A stretch of 55,085 nt of DNA from XYA12-FULL-58-9 sp001798605 (GCA_036736205.1 DAINMX010000012.1:1-55085), one strand, 5' to 3'; positions 1 to 9,428 are shown, numbered from the stretch's first letter. Translations and numbers: made by a program. Notes: generated by a model from the sequence alone, not told the origin.

Positions 1-543
1 GCGATGCGTGAGCGGTTGCGAGAGAGGCGATCGCCGCTGCGGTGGTTGCGATTGGCCCTCTTGGGTCCCTTTCGCGATGCCGAAGCAGAGGCCTTGGTAC
101 GATCAGGTTTTCCTGAGGCTCAAACGCCATGGTTGCGCAAGATCTATTCCCTGACCGGCAAACACCCTCATCTCCTGCAGAATCTCCTCTCTTTAATGGA
201 GACGGCTAGCCTCGATCTTGACCAGGCGGCCGCGGAGCTCGAACCAATCGCTCACCAAATGTTTGAAACCGTTTGGAGCGAGATCGACCTCGATCGGGGC
301 GTAACCTATCGTGGCGCCTATGCAGCGCCCGAGCATGCTCTGATGCAATATGCTCTTGATGTGGGGGGGGAGATCGATCTGCGCAGGGCAGAGCGCGATC
401 TCGGCATCAAGCCTCTCACGGAATTTGCACAGATGTTTGAGTACCTCGGGGTTATGGAGAAAGTCCTGCGTCAGGACTCGCCGGTGTATCTTGCCTCGTG
501 TCAGCTCTTCAATCGGTGGTATGCCGATCGCGTACTGCGTTGA
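1..543 (+). CDS. C-terminal part of an AAA+/STAND-type ATPase (5' truncated by window edge)
   Basis: The reading frame is open from the first base, so the gene starts outside the window. The Met at base 4 need not be the start. What is visible resembles the C-terminal half of bacterial AAA/STAND ATPases: a 'LTGKHPHLLQNLL' segment, equivalent to the common 'tgGhPyllq' stretch after the nucleotide-binding core, followed by a winged-helix-like region and a final 'SCQLFNRWYADRV' helix matching the typical 'sPLFaeWl' ending. Walker A and B lie upstream and are not visible. The gene runs convergently into the outer-membrane protein gene at 585. The substrate or partner cannot be told. The family call is an inference from sequence pattern. 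Confidence 0.55.
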   Translation, partial: AMRERLRERRSPLRWLRLALLGPFRDAEAEALVRSGFPEAQTPWLRKIYSLTGKHPHLLQNLLSLMETASLDLDQAAAELEPIAHQMFETVWSEIDLDRGVTYRGAYAAPEHALMQYALDVGGEIDLRRAERDLGIKPLTEFAQMFEYLGVMEKVLRQDSPVYLASCQLFNRWYADRVLR

Positions 544-576
544 GCGGTCATCCGCGGAATTTGTGGGCGTTCTCTG

Positions 577-596
577 GTGTTCTCTCAGAAGAACAC
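577..596. terminator. possible bidirectional hairpin between convergent genes
   Basis: GTGTTCT at 577-583 and AGAACAC at 590-596 form a perfect 7-bp stem with a 6-nt loop. It lies between two converging genes and overlaps the stop codon of the barrel gene at 585-587. There is no clear T-tract on either side, so intrinsic termination is only a possibility. Confidence 0.25.
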
Positions 597-1694
597 GGTC
601 GCGCCGACCTCGGCACCCAAAAATTGGTCGGTGGCCCCCTCGGCCTCGTATGTGTCGTTGGACTTGAGGGAGTGAGCGAAATGGGTGTAATTGCCCACAA
701 GAGAGACTTCGAGGAAGGAGACGATCTGGTAGGCTGCCCCTGCGTGGGCATCGAAGCCGAGCGCGCTCGACCCAGGGAAAGTATCGTCGCCGAGCTCACC
801 CGTGCCGAGGACCTGTCGATAACCGCCGCCAAACAACAGCGACAGCTGGTTTATCGAGTATCTGGCGTCCAGACCGATGCGGACGTAGTTGTAACCCAGG
901 CTCTGCACCTGTTCATTGAGCTCGTGGCCAGACGGTACATCGATGTCGAAATTGAGCACGCCGTAGGATACGGCTGCGGTGAGCGTTAGATCGCCGAGGT
1001 GAAATCGGCCAGTGAGGCCGAAATCCATCTCGTTCCAGTTCGTTTGGAACTCGGTGCCCTCGTCTGTCTTTGGGGTCGATTTCAAGCCAATCGCTTGGCG
1101 ATAACCAGCGCGGATGCCGAGAATGTCTAGGCCCCCCATCTCCAACACGACGCCGGGATAAAACTCGGCGCTCATGCCCGCCAATGACACCATGAGGGCC
1201 TCATAGGGACGCAGATTGCCTGTTGCTGCCTTCGAATATGCAAAGCTGCGGCCAGCCGCAGTGTAGCTCGGGGACAGGAGGAGGAACGCGCCGCGGGCCC
1301 CCGCAACCCGTTTGTAACTGGAAGGCGTTGGAGTCACAGTTTCGACTATCGCCTCCTCGCCACCTTCTTTCTTTTCTCCGTCAGGTTTGTCGCTGGCCCA
1401 CTCGGGGGACGCCCACTCTGAGGAGGAGCCCCAATTGGCGTCTTTGCCTTTTTCAGTTCCCTCTGCCTCAGGTTTCCCGCCGCCCTCCTCTGCGGGAGCT
1501 ACCGCTGGCTTTTCTGTTGTCTTTGGAATGGGGCGTTTCTTTTTGCGACGCTTGCGGCGTGCCACCGCAATGCCCTCATCGGACTTCACAGCAGCACGAC
1601 CGGAGTCGGGGGTTTGGCCGATGCTGGCGAAGGCCTCCCCAGCAAATGCGATGCTCAAGAAACCAATAAGCGAGAGATAGCGCAATTGCTGCAC
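585..1694 (-). CDS. outer-membrane beta-barrel protein with charged N-terminal linker
   Basis: A secreted barrel-type protein of about 369 residues. I chose the GTG at 1694 because GGAGG lies 4 nt upstream and it gives a clean signal peptide (QQLRYLSLIGFLSIAFA then GEAFA). An ATG at 1760 is in frame but would place charged residues before the signal. After the signal come a Lys/Arg-rich patch (RRKRRKKKRP) and a long acidic, Glu/Gly/Ser-rich low-complexity linker. About 240 residues of alternating hydrophobic beta strands follow, ending in '...VGATVFF'. A terminal Phe is typical of barrels inserted by the BAM machinery. It is not assignable to a named family. A 9-bp minisatellite begins 95 bp upstream of the start. 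Confidence 0.7.
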   Translation of the reverse strand: MQQLRYLSLIGFLSIAFAGEAFASIGQTPDSGRAAVKSDEGIAVARRKRRKKKRPIPKTTEKPAVAPAEEGGGKPEAEGTEKGKDANWGSSSEWASPEWASDKPDGEKKEGGEEAIVETVTPTPSSYKRVAGARGAFLLLSPSYTAAGRSFAYSKAATGNLRPYEALMVSLAGMSAEFYPGVVLEMGGLDILGIRAGYRQAIGLKSTPKTDEGTEFQTNWNEMDFGLTGRFHLGDLTLTAAVSYGVLNFDIDVPSGHELNEQVQSLGYNYVRIGLDARYSINQLSLLFGGGYRQVLGTGELGDDTFPGSSALGFDAHAGAAYQIVSFLEVSLVGNYTHFAHSLKSNDTYEAEGATDQFLGAEVGATVFF

Positions 1695-1788
1695 GACGCC
1701 TCCATTGCTTGCCACCGCGCGAGGACGGCACCCAAATTTCTCCAACCGCAAGTCAGACATTAGCAAGCCTGGACCCACGGGGCTAGCC

Positions 1789-2006
1789 CGTGAAGTCCGT
1801 GAAGTCCGTGAAGTCCGTGAAGTCCGTGAAGTCCGTGAAGTCCGTGAAGTCNNNNNNNNNNNNNNNNNNNNNNNNNNNNNNNNNNNNNNNNNNNNNNNNN
1901 NNNNNNNNNNNNNNNNNNNNNNNNNNNNNNNNNNNNNNNNNNNNNNNNNNNCCGTGAAGTCCGTGAAGTCCGTGAAGTCCGTGAAGTCCGTGAAGTCCGT
2001 GAAGTC
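1789..2006. repeat. 9-bp minisatellite (CGTGAAGTC)n interrupted by assembly gap
   Basis: Seven perfect copies of CGTGAAGTC (1789-1851) lead into a run of N. Six more perfect copies (1953-2006) leave it in the same orientation, so the gap lies inside the array and the true copy number is unknown. The region from 1695 to 2116 holds no convincing gene. Frames crossing the array encode only D-F-T, T-S-R or L-H-G repeats and run through the gap. The array sits between the divergent barrel gene (start 1694) and the HAD nucleotidase gene (start 2117). Confidence 0.95.
1852..1951. other. assembly gap of 100 N
   Basis: Exactly 100 N, the conventional placeholder for a gap of unknown size, embedded in the 9-bp tandem repeat. 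Repeat collapse during assembly is the obvious cause. Confidence 0.99.
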
Positions 2007-2116
2007 CAGGGAATAGCTGGCGAGGCACGGTCTATCTCGGCTATGACTCCTCTGGCAATTCGCAAGAGCGTGGTTATGATCTGCGAGGCCTACCACGAGG
2101 TGACTGGAGCGAAGAG

Positions 2117-3547
2117 ATGACGATCGAGGTGCCACACATTGCATGGCCACGGGCGGTCTTCTGCAATCGAACATTGAATCTTCGGTCGATCAAAGCGATT
2201 GGCTACGACATGGACTACACGCTGGTTCAGTATCACGTCGTCGAGTGGGAAGAGCTCGCCTACGGGTACGCAAAGAAGCGGTTGCTGGAGCAGGGATGGC
2301 CGGTCGAATCCTTGGTGTTTGATCCTGAACTGATGATTCAGGGGCTCATTGTCGACATCGAGCTCGGCAACCTCATCAAGGCCAATCGCTTCGGCTACGT
2401 CAAAACGGTGTTCCACGGATCGCACCCACTCGATTTCGATCAACAACGCAAAATCTACGACCGCACTCTGGTCGATCACCGCGACGGTCGCTTTGTCTTT
2501 CTCAGCACGATGTTCTCTCTTTCGGAGGCCTGCCTTTTTGCCCAATTGGTTGATCTGTGGGACGCCGGAAATCTGCCAGCGGTCTTGAGCTACGCGGACC
2601 TCTATTCGCGGGTGCGCGCGACAATTGATGATCAACATCGGGAGGGGAGACTCAAAGAGGAGGTAGCGCGGAATTTCGAGCGTTACGTCGAGATCGACCC
2701 GACGGTATGCGAGACCCTGCTCGACCAGCGGGACGCAGGCAAGAAGTTATTGCTCATTACCAATTCCGATTGGTTGTACACCCGCGCCGTTATGCAGTAC
2801 GCCTTCGACTCATTTTTGCCCCAGGGAATGACCTGGCGAGATCTGTTCGACGTTGTCATCGTCTCAGCGCGCAAACCAGACTTCTTCTCTAGCCGCAGCC
2901 CGCTGCTCGAGATCGTCGATGACACGCTGCTCAAGGAGGTGAGCTCCGATTTGATCTCTGGAACAGTCTATTTCGGTGGCAATGCAGCGCTCGTGGAGCG
3001 CCATCTCGGTCTCACCGGTGCCCAGCTCCTGTATGTTGGCGACCACTTCTTTGGCGACGTCCACGCCACCAAGATCACTCTCCGGTGGCGGACGGCTCTG
3101 GTGGTGCGAGAGATCGAGGGCGACATCAAGGCGGAGGAGGATTTTGCCGACAAACAATGCAAGCTCGACGAGCTGATGCGAGAAAAAGAAGATGTTGAAC
3201 GGCAGTATTGCCATGTCCGAATGCTGTGGCAGCGGCTGCGCAAAGGTCGCGGCGGCGAGGATGCCAAGGCTTTCAAGCAGACTGTTGACGAGTTGCGTGG
3301 CAAGCTCGAGAACCTCGACCACCGGATAGCACCCTTGGCGCAGGCTTCATCGCGTCTCAGCAATGAGAACTGGGGCCCGTTGATGCGTGCGGGCAACGAT
3401 AAGAGCTATCTTGCGAACCTCGTGGAACGGCACGCCGACATCTACATGTCACGGGTTTCCAATCTTTATCTTGAGACGCCTTTTGCCTATTTCCGCTCCG
3501 CGCGCGGCACGCTCCCACACGACGCACCGCGCCGATCCGCAGTCTGA
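2117..3547 (+). CDS. HAD-superfamily 5'-nucleotidase (HAD-IG, cytosolic NT5C2-like)
   Basis: A soluble 476-residue protein of the HAD-IG 5'-nucleotidase family, whose eukaryotic members dephosphorylate purine nucleoside monophosphates. The catalytic DxDxT motif is at the N-terminus as 'GYDMDYTLV' (D31 nucleophile, D33 acid/base). The second motif appears as 'LLLITNSDW' and the Mg-binding motif as 'YVGDHFFGDV'. The length agrees with the family. A long helical stretch (DKQCKLDELMREKEDVERQY and beyond) lies after motif IV, as in cytosolic members. The ATG at 2117 is near the conserved start of the family domain. The gene converges on gmhA. The substrate is not deducible from the sequence. Confidence 0.88.
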   Translation: MTIEVPHIAWPRAVFCNRTLNLRSIKAIGYDMDYTLVQYHVVEWEELAYGYAKKRLLEQGWPVESLVFDPELMIQGLIVDIELGNLIKANRFGYVKTVFHGSHPLDFDQQRKIYDRTLVDHRDGRFVFLSTMFSLSEACLFAQLVDLWDAGNLPAVLSYADLYSRVRATIDDQHREGRLKEEVARNFERYVEIDPTVCETLLDQRDAGKKLLLITNSDWLYTRAVMQYAFDSFLPQGMTWRDLFDVVIVSARKPDFFSSRSPLLEIVDDTLLKEVSSDLISGTVYFGGNAALVERHLGLTGAQLLYVGDHFFGDVHATKITLRWRTALVVREIEGDIKAEEDFADKQCKLDELMREKEDVERQYCHVRMLWQRLRKGRGGEDAKAFKQTVDELRGKLENLDHRIAPLAQASSRLSNENWGPLMRAGNDKSYLANLVERHADIYMSRVSNLYLETPFAYFRSARGTLPHDAPRRSAV

Positions 3548-3573
3548 TGGCGCGTGGGCGGCGGCACGAAGGG

Positions 3574-4167
3574 TCAGATGCCCAGTTCAGCGAACAGCGC
3601 GTGTTCGACCCATTCACACAGGATGTGTCCAATCAGCAGATGTGTCTCTTGGATGCGCGGCGTGCTTCGCGATGGCACTTCAAGCAGGACATCGCAGTGA
3701 GGAGCGAGCTGTGTGCCGTCCTGGCCGGTTAGGGCGATCACTCGCAAATCGAGTTCTTCCTTGAGCTCAACCGCTCGGACGACATTGGCTGATCGACCAG
3801 AGGTTGATAGAGCTATCACCACGTCACCGGCGCGTGCGTGAGCGCGCAACAGGCGGGAGAAGACCTGATCATAACCCAGATCGTTGGCGACGGCAGTCAC
3901 CGCAGAGGTGTTGGTGCTCAGGGCCAAGGCCGGCAGCGGGGGGCGTTCGTAACTGAATCTGCCCACCAGCTCTGCGGCGAAGTGCTGAGCATCTGCGGCG
4001 CTACCGCCATTGCCAAAAAATATGGCTTTGCCGCCACGTTCGAAGGTGTCAACCATGACTGCGGCGGCGCGGGCAATGCCCGGATAGAGTGGCACGAGCT
4101 GCTGTTTCACCGCAATACTCTTGTGCACGGAGTCAGCGATCAACGCCTGCAACAACTCATCTGCCAT
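3574..4167 (-). CDS. gmhA: phosphoheptose (sedoheptulose 7-phosphate) isomerase
   Basis: GmhA converts sedoheptulose 7-phosphate to D-glycero-manno-heptose 7-phosphate, the first step of ADP-heptose supply for the LPS inner core. The SIS-domain signature 'FGNGGSAADAQHFAAELVGR' and the second phosphate loop 'ALSTSGRSANV' are present. The closing helix 'QETHLLIGHILCEWVE' carries the catalytic Glu/His region. I chose the ATG at 4167 (197 residues, usual size) because GAGGAG sits 5 nt upstream. An in-frame Met 27 bases further out lacks such a site. It implies heptose-containing LPS. The gene is divergent from the DUF502 gene; no other heptose gene is nearby. Confidence 0.93.
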   Translation of the reverse strand: MADELLQALIADSVHKSIAVKQQLVPLYPGIARAAAVMVDTFERGGKAIFFGNGGSAADAQHFAAELVGRFSYERPPLPALALSTNTSAVTAVANDLGYDQVFSRLLRAHARAGDVVIALSTSGRSANVVRAVELKEELDLRVIALTGQDGTQLAPHCDVLLEVPSRSTPRIQETHLLIGHILCEWVEHALFAELGI

Positions 4168-4309
4168 AGTTTCTCCTCGACCCCAGTGTGGCATTGCCCA
4201 TGAAACGGGTTATCCAAGAGGATGCACGGCAAAGCAAGCGCGGCGCCCATTGCCAAGCAAACGTTGCTCACCTACAAGACCGAGGCAACGCACCCTCGAG
4301 GAGACAGCT

Positions 4310-5032
4310 GTGGACAAATTGCCGCATCGCAAGACATTTCGCCGAACATTTCTCACGGGACTGGTTGTTGTGCTGCCTTTGGTGCTCACCGTGTGGATTA
4401 TCTTCTCTGTGTTTGGAATCATCGCCACGACGGTCACGCCCGTCGTCCTAAAGGTGATCGGGTGGGTGAGCATTGGGGCGTGGAGTGCGCAAGCGTGGCT
4501 GAACCACGTCGCCCCACTGGTGAGTGTTGCATTGACGGTTCTGCTCATTTACTTGGTCGGCCTCGTTGGCGGCAATGTCATCGGTAGGCAGCTCATTGCC
4601 GCGTTCGATCGGCTCATTCTGCAATTGCCCTTTGTTCGCGGCATCTATTCCGCGATCCGTCAATTCTTTGAAACCTTCTCCCGCTCCAAGGGGGAGGCAT
4701 TCAGTCGAGTCGTACTTGTTGAGTATCCGCGCAAGGATCTTTGGACCATGGCTCTGGTGACAAGTCGCACCGGCGGTGAAGTCCAGGAGAAGACGAAGAG
4801 AAATATGGTGTCTGTCTTCGTCCCGACAACGCCCAATCCGACCAGCGGTTGGCTTCTTTTCGCTCCCGAGGAGGACGTCATCTATCTCGACATGTCGGTC
4901 GATGACGCCTTCAAGATGATCATCTCGGGTGGGATCATTACCCCTCCGAAACCTGCGGGTCTTGGGTCAAATCCCGAACTCCATGACCTGCAAACGGTTG
5001 TTCGCGACGATGCCAGCCCGTCTCGTGATTGA
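4310..5032 (+). CDS. DUF502 family inner-membrane protein
   Basis: A 240-residue membrane protein of unknown biochemical role. It has two N-terminal hydrophobic segments (around residues 12-38, 'TGLVVVLPLVLTVWII', and around 65-85, 'VALTVLLIYLVGLVGG') followed by the conserved DUF502 core. That core contains 'LPFVRGIYSAIRQFFETF' and 'VFVPTTPNPTSGWLLF', hallmarks of the family. I chose the GTG at 4310 because GAGGAG lies 6 nt upstream and it gives a basic N-terminus directly before the first membrane segment. It is divergent from gmhA across about 140 bp and convergent with the activase gene. Confidence 0.88.
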   Translation: MDKLPHRKTFRRTFLTGLVVVLPLVLTVWIIFSVFGIIATTVTPVVLKVIGWVSIGAWSAQAWLNHVAPLVSVALTVLLIYLVGLVGGNVIGRQLIAAFDRLILQLPFVRGIYSAIRQFFETFSRSKGEAFSRVVLVEYPRKDLWTMALVTSRTGGEVQEKTKRNMVSVFVPTTPNPTSGWLLFAPEEDVIYLDMSVDDAFKMIISGGIITPPKPAGLGSNPELHDLQTVVRDDASPSRD

Positions 5033-5052
5033 CGACCGGGTCGGACAACAGG

Positions 5053-8000
5053 CTACATGCGGAAAAATGCGAACGGACTCTTGTTGCCTACTTTTTGTGA
5101 ACGGTCCCTCGGCGGCCCCGAACGTGCGGCGGAGGGTTCTAGATTGGCCAAGAACACCTCGAGCCGGCTATTCTCATCGCCGCTCCCATCGTAAAACATG
5201 TTGATGACGGACACCTGCAGCTCACGTTCCATTTTTGTGAACAGAGCAGCGCAGATCGTGCCAGCCATGCAGCCAAATGGCGAGATGTTGACGATGAGCG
5301 AGGCCCCTTGCTGTGCGAAGTGGACAGAGCGGCCGAGGGTCAAGATGGCTTCACCTCCAATATTGAACGGCAGATAGCGACGGCCAGCGATGACAGTGTC
5401 GTCAATGTCGGGTTCGTGGCGGTCCGCGAGAATCGCGCCGACAGCCTTGTGGAAAGTGGCATCATTGTTCTTCATCCAACGAGATTTGATGATGCGCTTT
5501 CCCTGGGTTACCGCTTCGCCAATGGATTTTGGCAAATCGACAAAGTTTCTTGCATCCTCGGCGCCGGTGAAAAGCATCCATTCGGTCAGCGGCGTTACCC
5601 ACGCCTCACCACCGGCGCGCTCGATGACGTGAACAACATCCTCATTGCAGAATACATTGTTGCGCACATAGATCTCGCCGACCACGCCCACCAGAGGCTT
5701 GCGCTCGTTGCGAGTGGGGATGCGTAGAAAAGCGCGTCCGGCCCGTTCCACCAGGTCCAAGAGATCGCCCCTTTCCTCAACGGTCTTTGCGGCAAGGTCG
5801 GTCCAGGAGGCGAGGGCTTGGTCTGTATCCCCTGGAGTTCTCTCGTAAGGGCGAACACGACATGCCGATCTGAATATGGCATCGCCAGTGAGGAGAGCCT
5901 TCCACATGGTTCGCCGCAGGCCCTCGGACAACCCGAAGTAGTTGTTGTCAGAAGAGGGCGCGAGAATCATCGTGTCCTCGTGCCCGGTGCGCTCCAGAAT
6001 CATGCGGTGGAGCGCTGAGTACTGGCCAAAGCGACACGGCCCCTTGCCGGTGGGCATAAACACGGCCTGCTTTTTGCCGCTCGGGTCGCGCTCGAGGGCA
6101 TTGATCAGGCTTCCCACCATGGTTCGCACCGGCAGGCACTCACAGCCTCTGGTGTGGCGTTGGCCAAGTGCGAGGTCGGCGTGCGTCTCCGTGGGGAGAG
6201 CGTCGGAATCATAACCGGCAGCACGGAATCCCGCGGCGAACATCTTGCTGCCAATAGGGTGCATGGCGGGCACCCAGATGTGTCGATCGCGCAGCTCATC
6301 CTCTGAGCACTGTGGCAGAGCAGCGATGCTTGGCGCGGGACTCGAATTCCAACTGCGGGTTACGTCGAGGAAGGCTTCGATACGGGTGATGTAACCGGCG
6401 TCGGCACCATGCTCGTCGAGCTCGAGGGCGAGCATCGGTTTGTCACCCATGATCTCCTCGGCGTAGCTGAGCAAGAACGAATCGGGCCCGCAGTTGAAAT
6501 TGGTGAAATAGATGGCAAACAGATCGTCGCGGTTGCGAACAGTCTCGAGGGTCGCAAGAATCCTTTGGCCATAGGCCCAAAAGACATTGTGGTAACGCGG
6601 ATGGATGTCGATCGGCTCGTACGGGACAAAGTCGATGGGTATCACCTGATAACCCATCTCGGCGATTTTCCGTGGCAGCTCCAAATTGACGCTCGCATCA
6701 CCCACATTGTACGGCCTGCCAATGATGACGATGCCCGGCTTTGAAGTTTTTGCCGATGCCGCCAAAGCTCTGAGCACATCGCGGCCGGCGTCTTGACACC
6801 GTCGTTCGAAGGCGTCCTGCACGGCGATGGCGGCCTCAAGGGCTTGTCGGACTTGGATCTCGGTGACGCCCAGGGCCGGGCCAAGAGCCGTGTGCAGTGA
6901 CTTCACTTGCCGGTGCAATGATTGCCGACGGTCAAAAGTCGGCATCAACAACTTCGAGGTATTCCCACCGATTTGCGAAATGGCGGCATCGATGACAGAA
7001 GGGAATGCTTGCACGTAGGGACACAAATACGTGTTGCTTTGGTTGCCGGCAGGGGGTTGAGCAACCATTCGGGGAATGAAGACAAAGTCTGCATCTGTCT
7101 CCAACGCCTCGGCCACCTGGCCGTGGGCCAGCTTGACCGGGAAACAGAAGTCAGCACTCGTGAGCGCGGCACCACGCTCGCGGGTTTGCCGAGTCGACTC
7201 GGCCGTCAAGGTGATCTCTGCGCCGAGCTCCTCCAACAATCGGCGCCACATCGGTAGGTGCGAAAAAGTGGTCAAGGCACGGGGAAGAACGACAAGGGGC
7301 TGTCGGTGGTCGTTCTTCGGCACACGGGTTGCGGCACCGTCGCCCCACAACCAACGTTGGCGTTTCCTAAAGAGGCTGTGCTCGCGATGGACTCGCATCT
7401 TCTCATCAGCGGCGTCGCGGCCGCAGACATAGCCCCAGGAGGGCTCTTCGTCACACCCCTCGATGTTCGCGAATGTAATTTCACAATCGTTGTTGCACAA
7501 CTTGCAACGCTCTTTGCGCAGCTCCACATGTCGCCCGGAGAGATCAAGTCCGATGAAGCGGGAGGTCTCACCCCCTATGCGCAGATGCTCCCGTGCGAGG
7601 AGCGCCACGCCCCACGCACCCATGACATGACAGTAAGGCGACACGACCATCTCGACGCCGAGAAGGGTTTCAAACGCTGCGACGAGCCCTTTGTTGCGTG
7701 CCGTGGCACCTTGGAATCCGATCTTGGCGCGGGAGTACGGTCGATTGCCGACCACCTTGTTGAGGTAGTTTTGCACCACGGAACGCATGACCGCTGCGAG
7801 CGCCATGGATGCGTTGTTGCCGTGGCGCAGGAGTCTGTTAACGTCCTGCTCCATAAACACGGTGCAGCGATCGGAGGTCTGCGGCGGAACCAGCCCCAAG
7901 ACCTGATCGCCGACCTCGTCCAAGGGCACGCCGAGCTTGCGTGCTTGCTCCTCGACAAAGGAGCCTGTGCCAGCGGCGCAGACGTAGTTCATGTTGGCGT

Positions 8001-9378
8001 CGACGACGGCACCAGCGTGTGTGCGCATGTACTTCGAATCTTGGCCACCGATTTCGAAGATGGTCTCGAGCTGTGGGTCGACGTGGGTTGCGCCGGCGAC
8101 GTGTGCGCTAATCTCGTTGGCAATGGTGTCTGCGCCAATGACTGCTCCGACGAGCTTGCGCCCCGAGCCAGTTGTGCCAGAAGCGATGATCTCGAATTGG
8201 GCGTGGCGTGCGTTCGCTAAGGCCAACATCGCCGCAAAGAGCTGCTTAGTCGCACCGACAGGATCGCCAGCGGTCTTGCGATAGATGTCGACCAAGACAT
8301 CGCCGTCTTCATCGATGAAGCACAATTTGGTGCTCGTTGAACCAATGTCGATACCGAGGAATCCTCGCACCACCGCGTTGTTCGGCCAGCGGCTGATGCG
8401 CACCTCGTTGTCGGCCGTGTCGCTGTAACTCTCGAGGACCTCGAAGCTAGGGTACTGTGTGCGCACCAGGGCCAGCGGCTCATCAGCGTGCTCGCTGGCA
8501 AAACCGGACGGCTCGCCTTCGCTCGTATTGCATTGGGCTACTGGAGCGCGGACGTGCATAGCCGTGCCGTCGTCCGCTTTCTCGAGCCACTCGTGCCAAT
8601 GGATCGGCGTGAGCCTGCCCGATGTGTGGGCCAACAATGCCGCACCCAGTGCCCCAGACATGTGGGCGTCGGCGTGGGTTACCAGTTCGGAATCTGCGAG
8701 CTGCCGCAGCCAACGCAGCACTTCGCGATTCTGTGCGACGCCCCCGACCAGGGCGGTCAAGCCAGCCAAAGGTTTGCCCTTGAGCAGGGTTTGCAAAGCC
8801 GTTTGCGCCATGCCTCGACACAGACCGCTCCACATTTCTTGGGCGGTGGCACCGGCTTGTTGCAGGTGAATGAGGTCACTTTTGGCAAAGACAGCGCAAC
8901 GCGTGGCGACAGACGGTGGTTCGTCCACGCCATCCAATTGAGCAATGTCTCCATAAGTTAGGCCGAGACGCATCGCCTGTTCATCGAGGAACGAGCCGGT
9001 GCCAGCCGCACATTGGGAGTTGGATGAGAAGCTGCGAAAAAGACCAACCGAATTGAGTCGGATCAGGGTGAGACTGGCACCGCCGATGTCGAGAATGTTA
9101 CGAGCGTTGGGCAAAAGAGCGCGGACGGCCGCGGTTGCAGCCTGCACTTCGTCGACCAGCATGACATCACGGGTCAAACAGATTTTGGCACCAGAGCCTG
9201 TGACCGCGATCCCCGCTGGGGTACCGTTGGTCATGCCTTCGAGCAAACGTCGCAAAGTGGTGAGCGGGTTGCCTTGATGGAAACAGTAGGCGCTGTTGAC
9301 CGTGTCGCCAGATGGGTCGAGGATCACGGCATTGACGGTGAGAGCACCGATGTCGACGCCGATGATACTGTTGTGCAT
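5053..9378 (-). CDS. BadF/BcrA-type acyl-CoA dehydratase activase, tandem ASKHA plus DUF2229 (1441 aa)
   Basis: A very large protein of the 2-hydroxyglutaryl-CoA dehydratase activator / benzoyl-CoA reductase group. Two ASKHA ATPase domains lie in tandem (about residues 1-260 with 'GVDIGALT', and 338-605 with 'GIDIGSTSTK'). Each contains 'CAAGTGSF' and a second Cys in 'RCAVF' or 'RCTVF'. In family enzymes these two cysteines bind a [4Fe-4S] cluster at a dimer interface. The C-terminal 800 residues are dehydratase-like (DUF2229/COG3580-type), with 'CKLCNNDC', 'GRPYNVGD', 'FNCGPDSF', 'GKGPCRFGQY' and 'SPFGCMAG'. The ATG at 9378 has AGGA upstream. No hydroxyacyl-CoA dehydratase partner is visible. 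This tandem architecture occurs in many anaerobes, usually without an assigned substrate. A redox role is inferred. Confidence 0.88.
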   Translation of the reverse strand: MHNSIIGVDIGALTVNAVILDPSGDTVNSAYCFHQGNPLTTLRRLLEGMTNGTPAGIAVTGSGAKICLTRDVMLVDEVQAATAAVRALLPNARNILDIGGASLTLIRLNSVGLFRSFSSNSQCAAGTGSFLDEQAMRLGLTYGDIAQLDGVDEPPSVATRCAVFAKSDLIHLQQAGATAQEMWSGLCRGMAQTALQTLLKGKPLAGLTALVGGVAQNREVLRWLRQLADSELVTHADAHMSGALGAALLAHTSGRLTPIHWHEWLEKADDGTAMHVRAPVAQCNTSEGEPSGFASEHADEPLALVRTQYPSFEVLESYSDTADNEVRISRWPNNAVVRGFLGIDIGSTSTKLCFIDEDGDVLVDIYRKTAGDPVGATKQLFAAMLALANARHAQFEIIASGTTGSGRKLVGAVIGADTIANEISAHVAGATHVDPQLETIFEIGGQDSKYMRTHAGAVVDANMNYVCAAGTGSFVEEQARKLGVPLDEVGDQVLGLVPPQTSDRCTVFMEQDVNRLLRHGNNASMALAAVMRSVVQNYLNKVVGNRPYSRAKIGFQGATARNKGLVAAFETLLGVEMVVSPYCHVMGAWGVALLAREHLRIGGETSRFIGLDLSGRHVELRKERCKLCNNDCEITFANIEGCDEEPSWGYVCGRDAADEKMRVHREHSLFRKRQRWLWGDGAATRVPKNDHRQPLVVLPRALTTFSHLPMWRRLLEELGAEITLTAESTRQTRERGAALTSADFCFPVKLAHGQVAEALETDADFVFIPRMVAQPPAGNQSNTYLCPYVQAFPSVIDAAISQIGGNTSKLLMPTFDRRQSLHRQVKSLHTALGPALGVTEIQVRQALEAAIAVQDAFERRCQDAGRDVLRALAASAKTSKPGIVIIGRPYNVGDASVNLELPRKIAEMGYQVIPIDFVPYEPIDIHPRYHNVFWAYGQRILATLETVRNRDDLFAIYFTNFNCGPDSFLLSYAEEIMGDKPMLALELDEHGADAGYITRIEAFLDVTRSWNSSPAPSIAALPQCSEDELRDRHIWVPAMHPIGSKMFAAGFRAAGYDSDALPTETHADLALGQRHTRGCECLPVRTMVGSLINALERDPSGKKQAVFMPTGKGPCRFGQYSALHRMILERTGHEDTMILAPSSDNNYFGLSEGLRRTMWKALLTGDAIFRSACRVRPYERTPGDTDQALASWTDLAAKTVEERGDLLDLVERAGRAFLRIPTRNERKPLVGVVGEIYVRNNVFCNEDVVHVIERAGGEAWVTPLTEWMLFTGAEDARNFVDLPKSIGEAVTQGKRIIKSRWMKNNDATFHKAVGAILADRHEPDIDDTVIAGRRYLPFNIGGEAILTLGRSVHFAQQGASLIVNISPFGCMAGTICAALFTKMERELQVSVINMFYDGSGDENSRLEVFLANLEPSAARSGPPRDRSQKVGNKSPFAFFRM

Positions 9379-9428
9379 CCGTAGGTTCCTCGTCTATAGG
9401 TTTTTGGCGACCCGCGGCCGAGGCGGTG

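Noticed and set aside
1789..2006. CRISPR array
   Set aside because: Units are 9 bp and contiguous, with no spacers and no cas genes in the window.
1760..2174. Long frames across the 9-bp repeat encoding D-F-T, T-S-R or L-H-G repeats
   Set aside because: They arise because 9 is a multiple of 3, cross the N gap, occur in several frames and on both strands, and lack start signals. The barrel gene starts at 1694.
7258..8220. 320-codon plus-strand frame opposite the activase gene
   Set aside because: Antisense shadow of a well-supported coding region; no family motif or ribosome-binding site.
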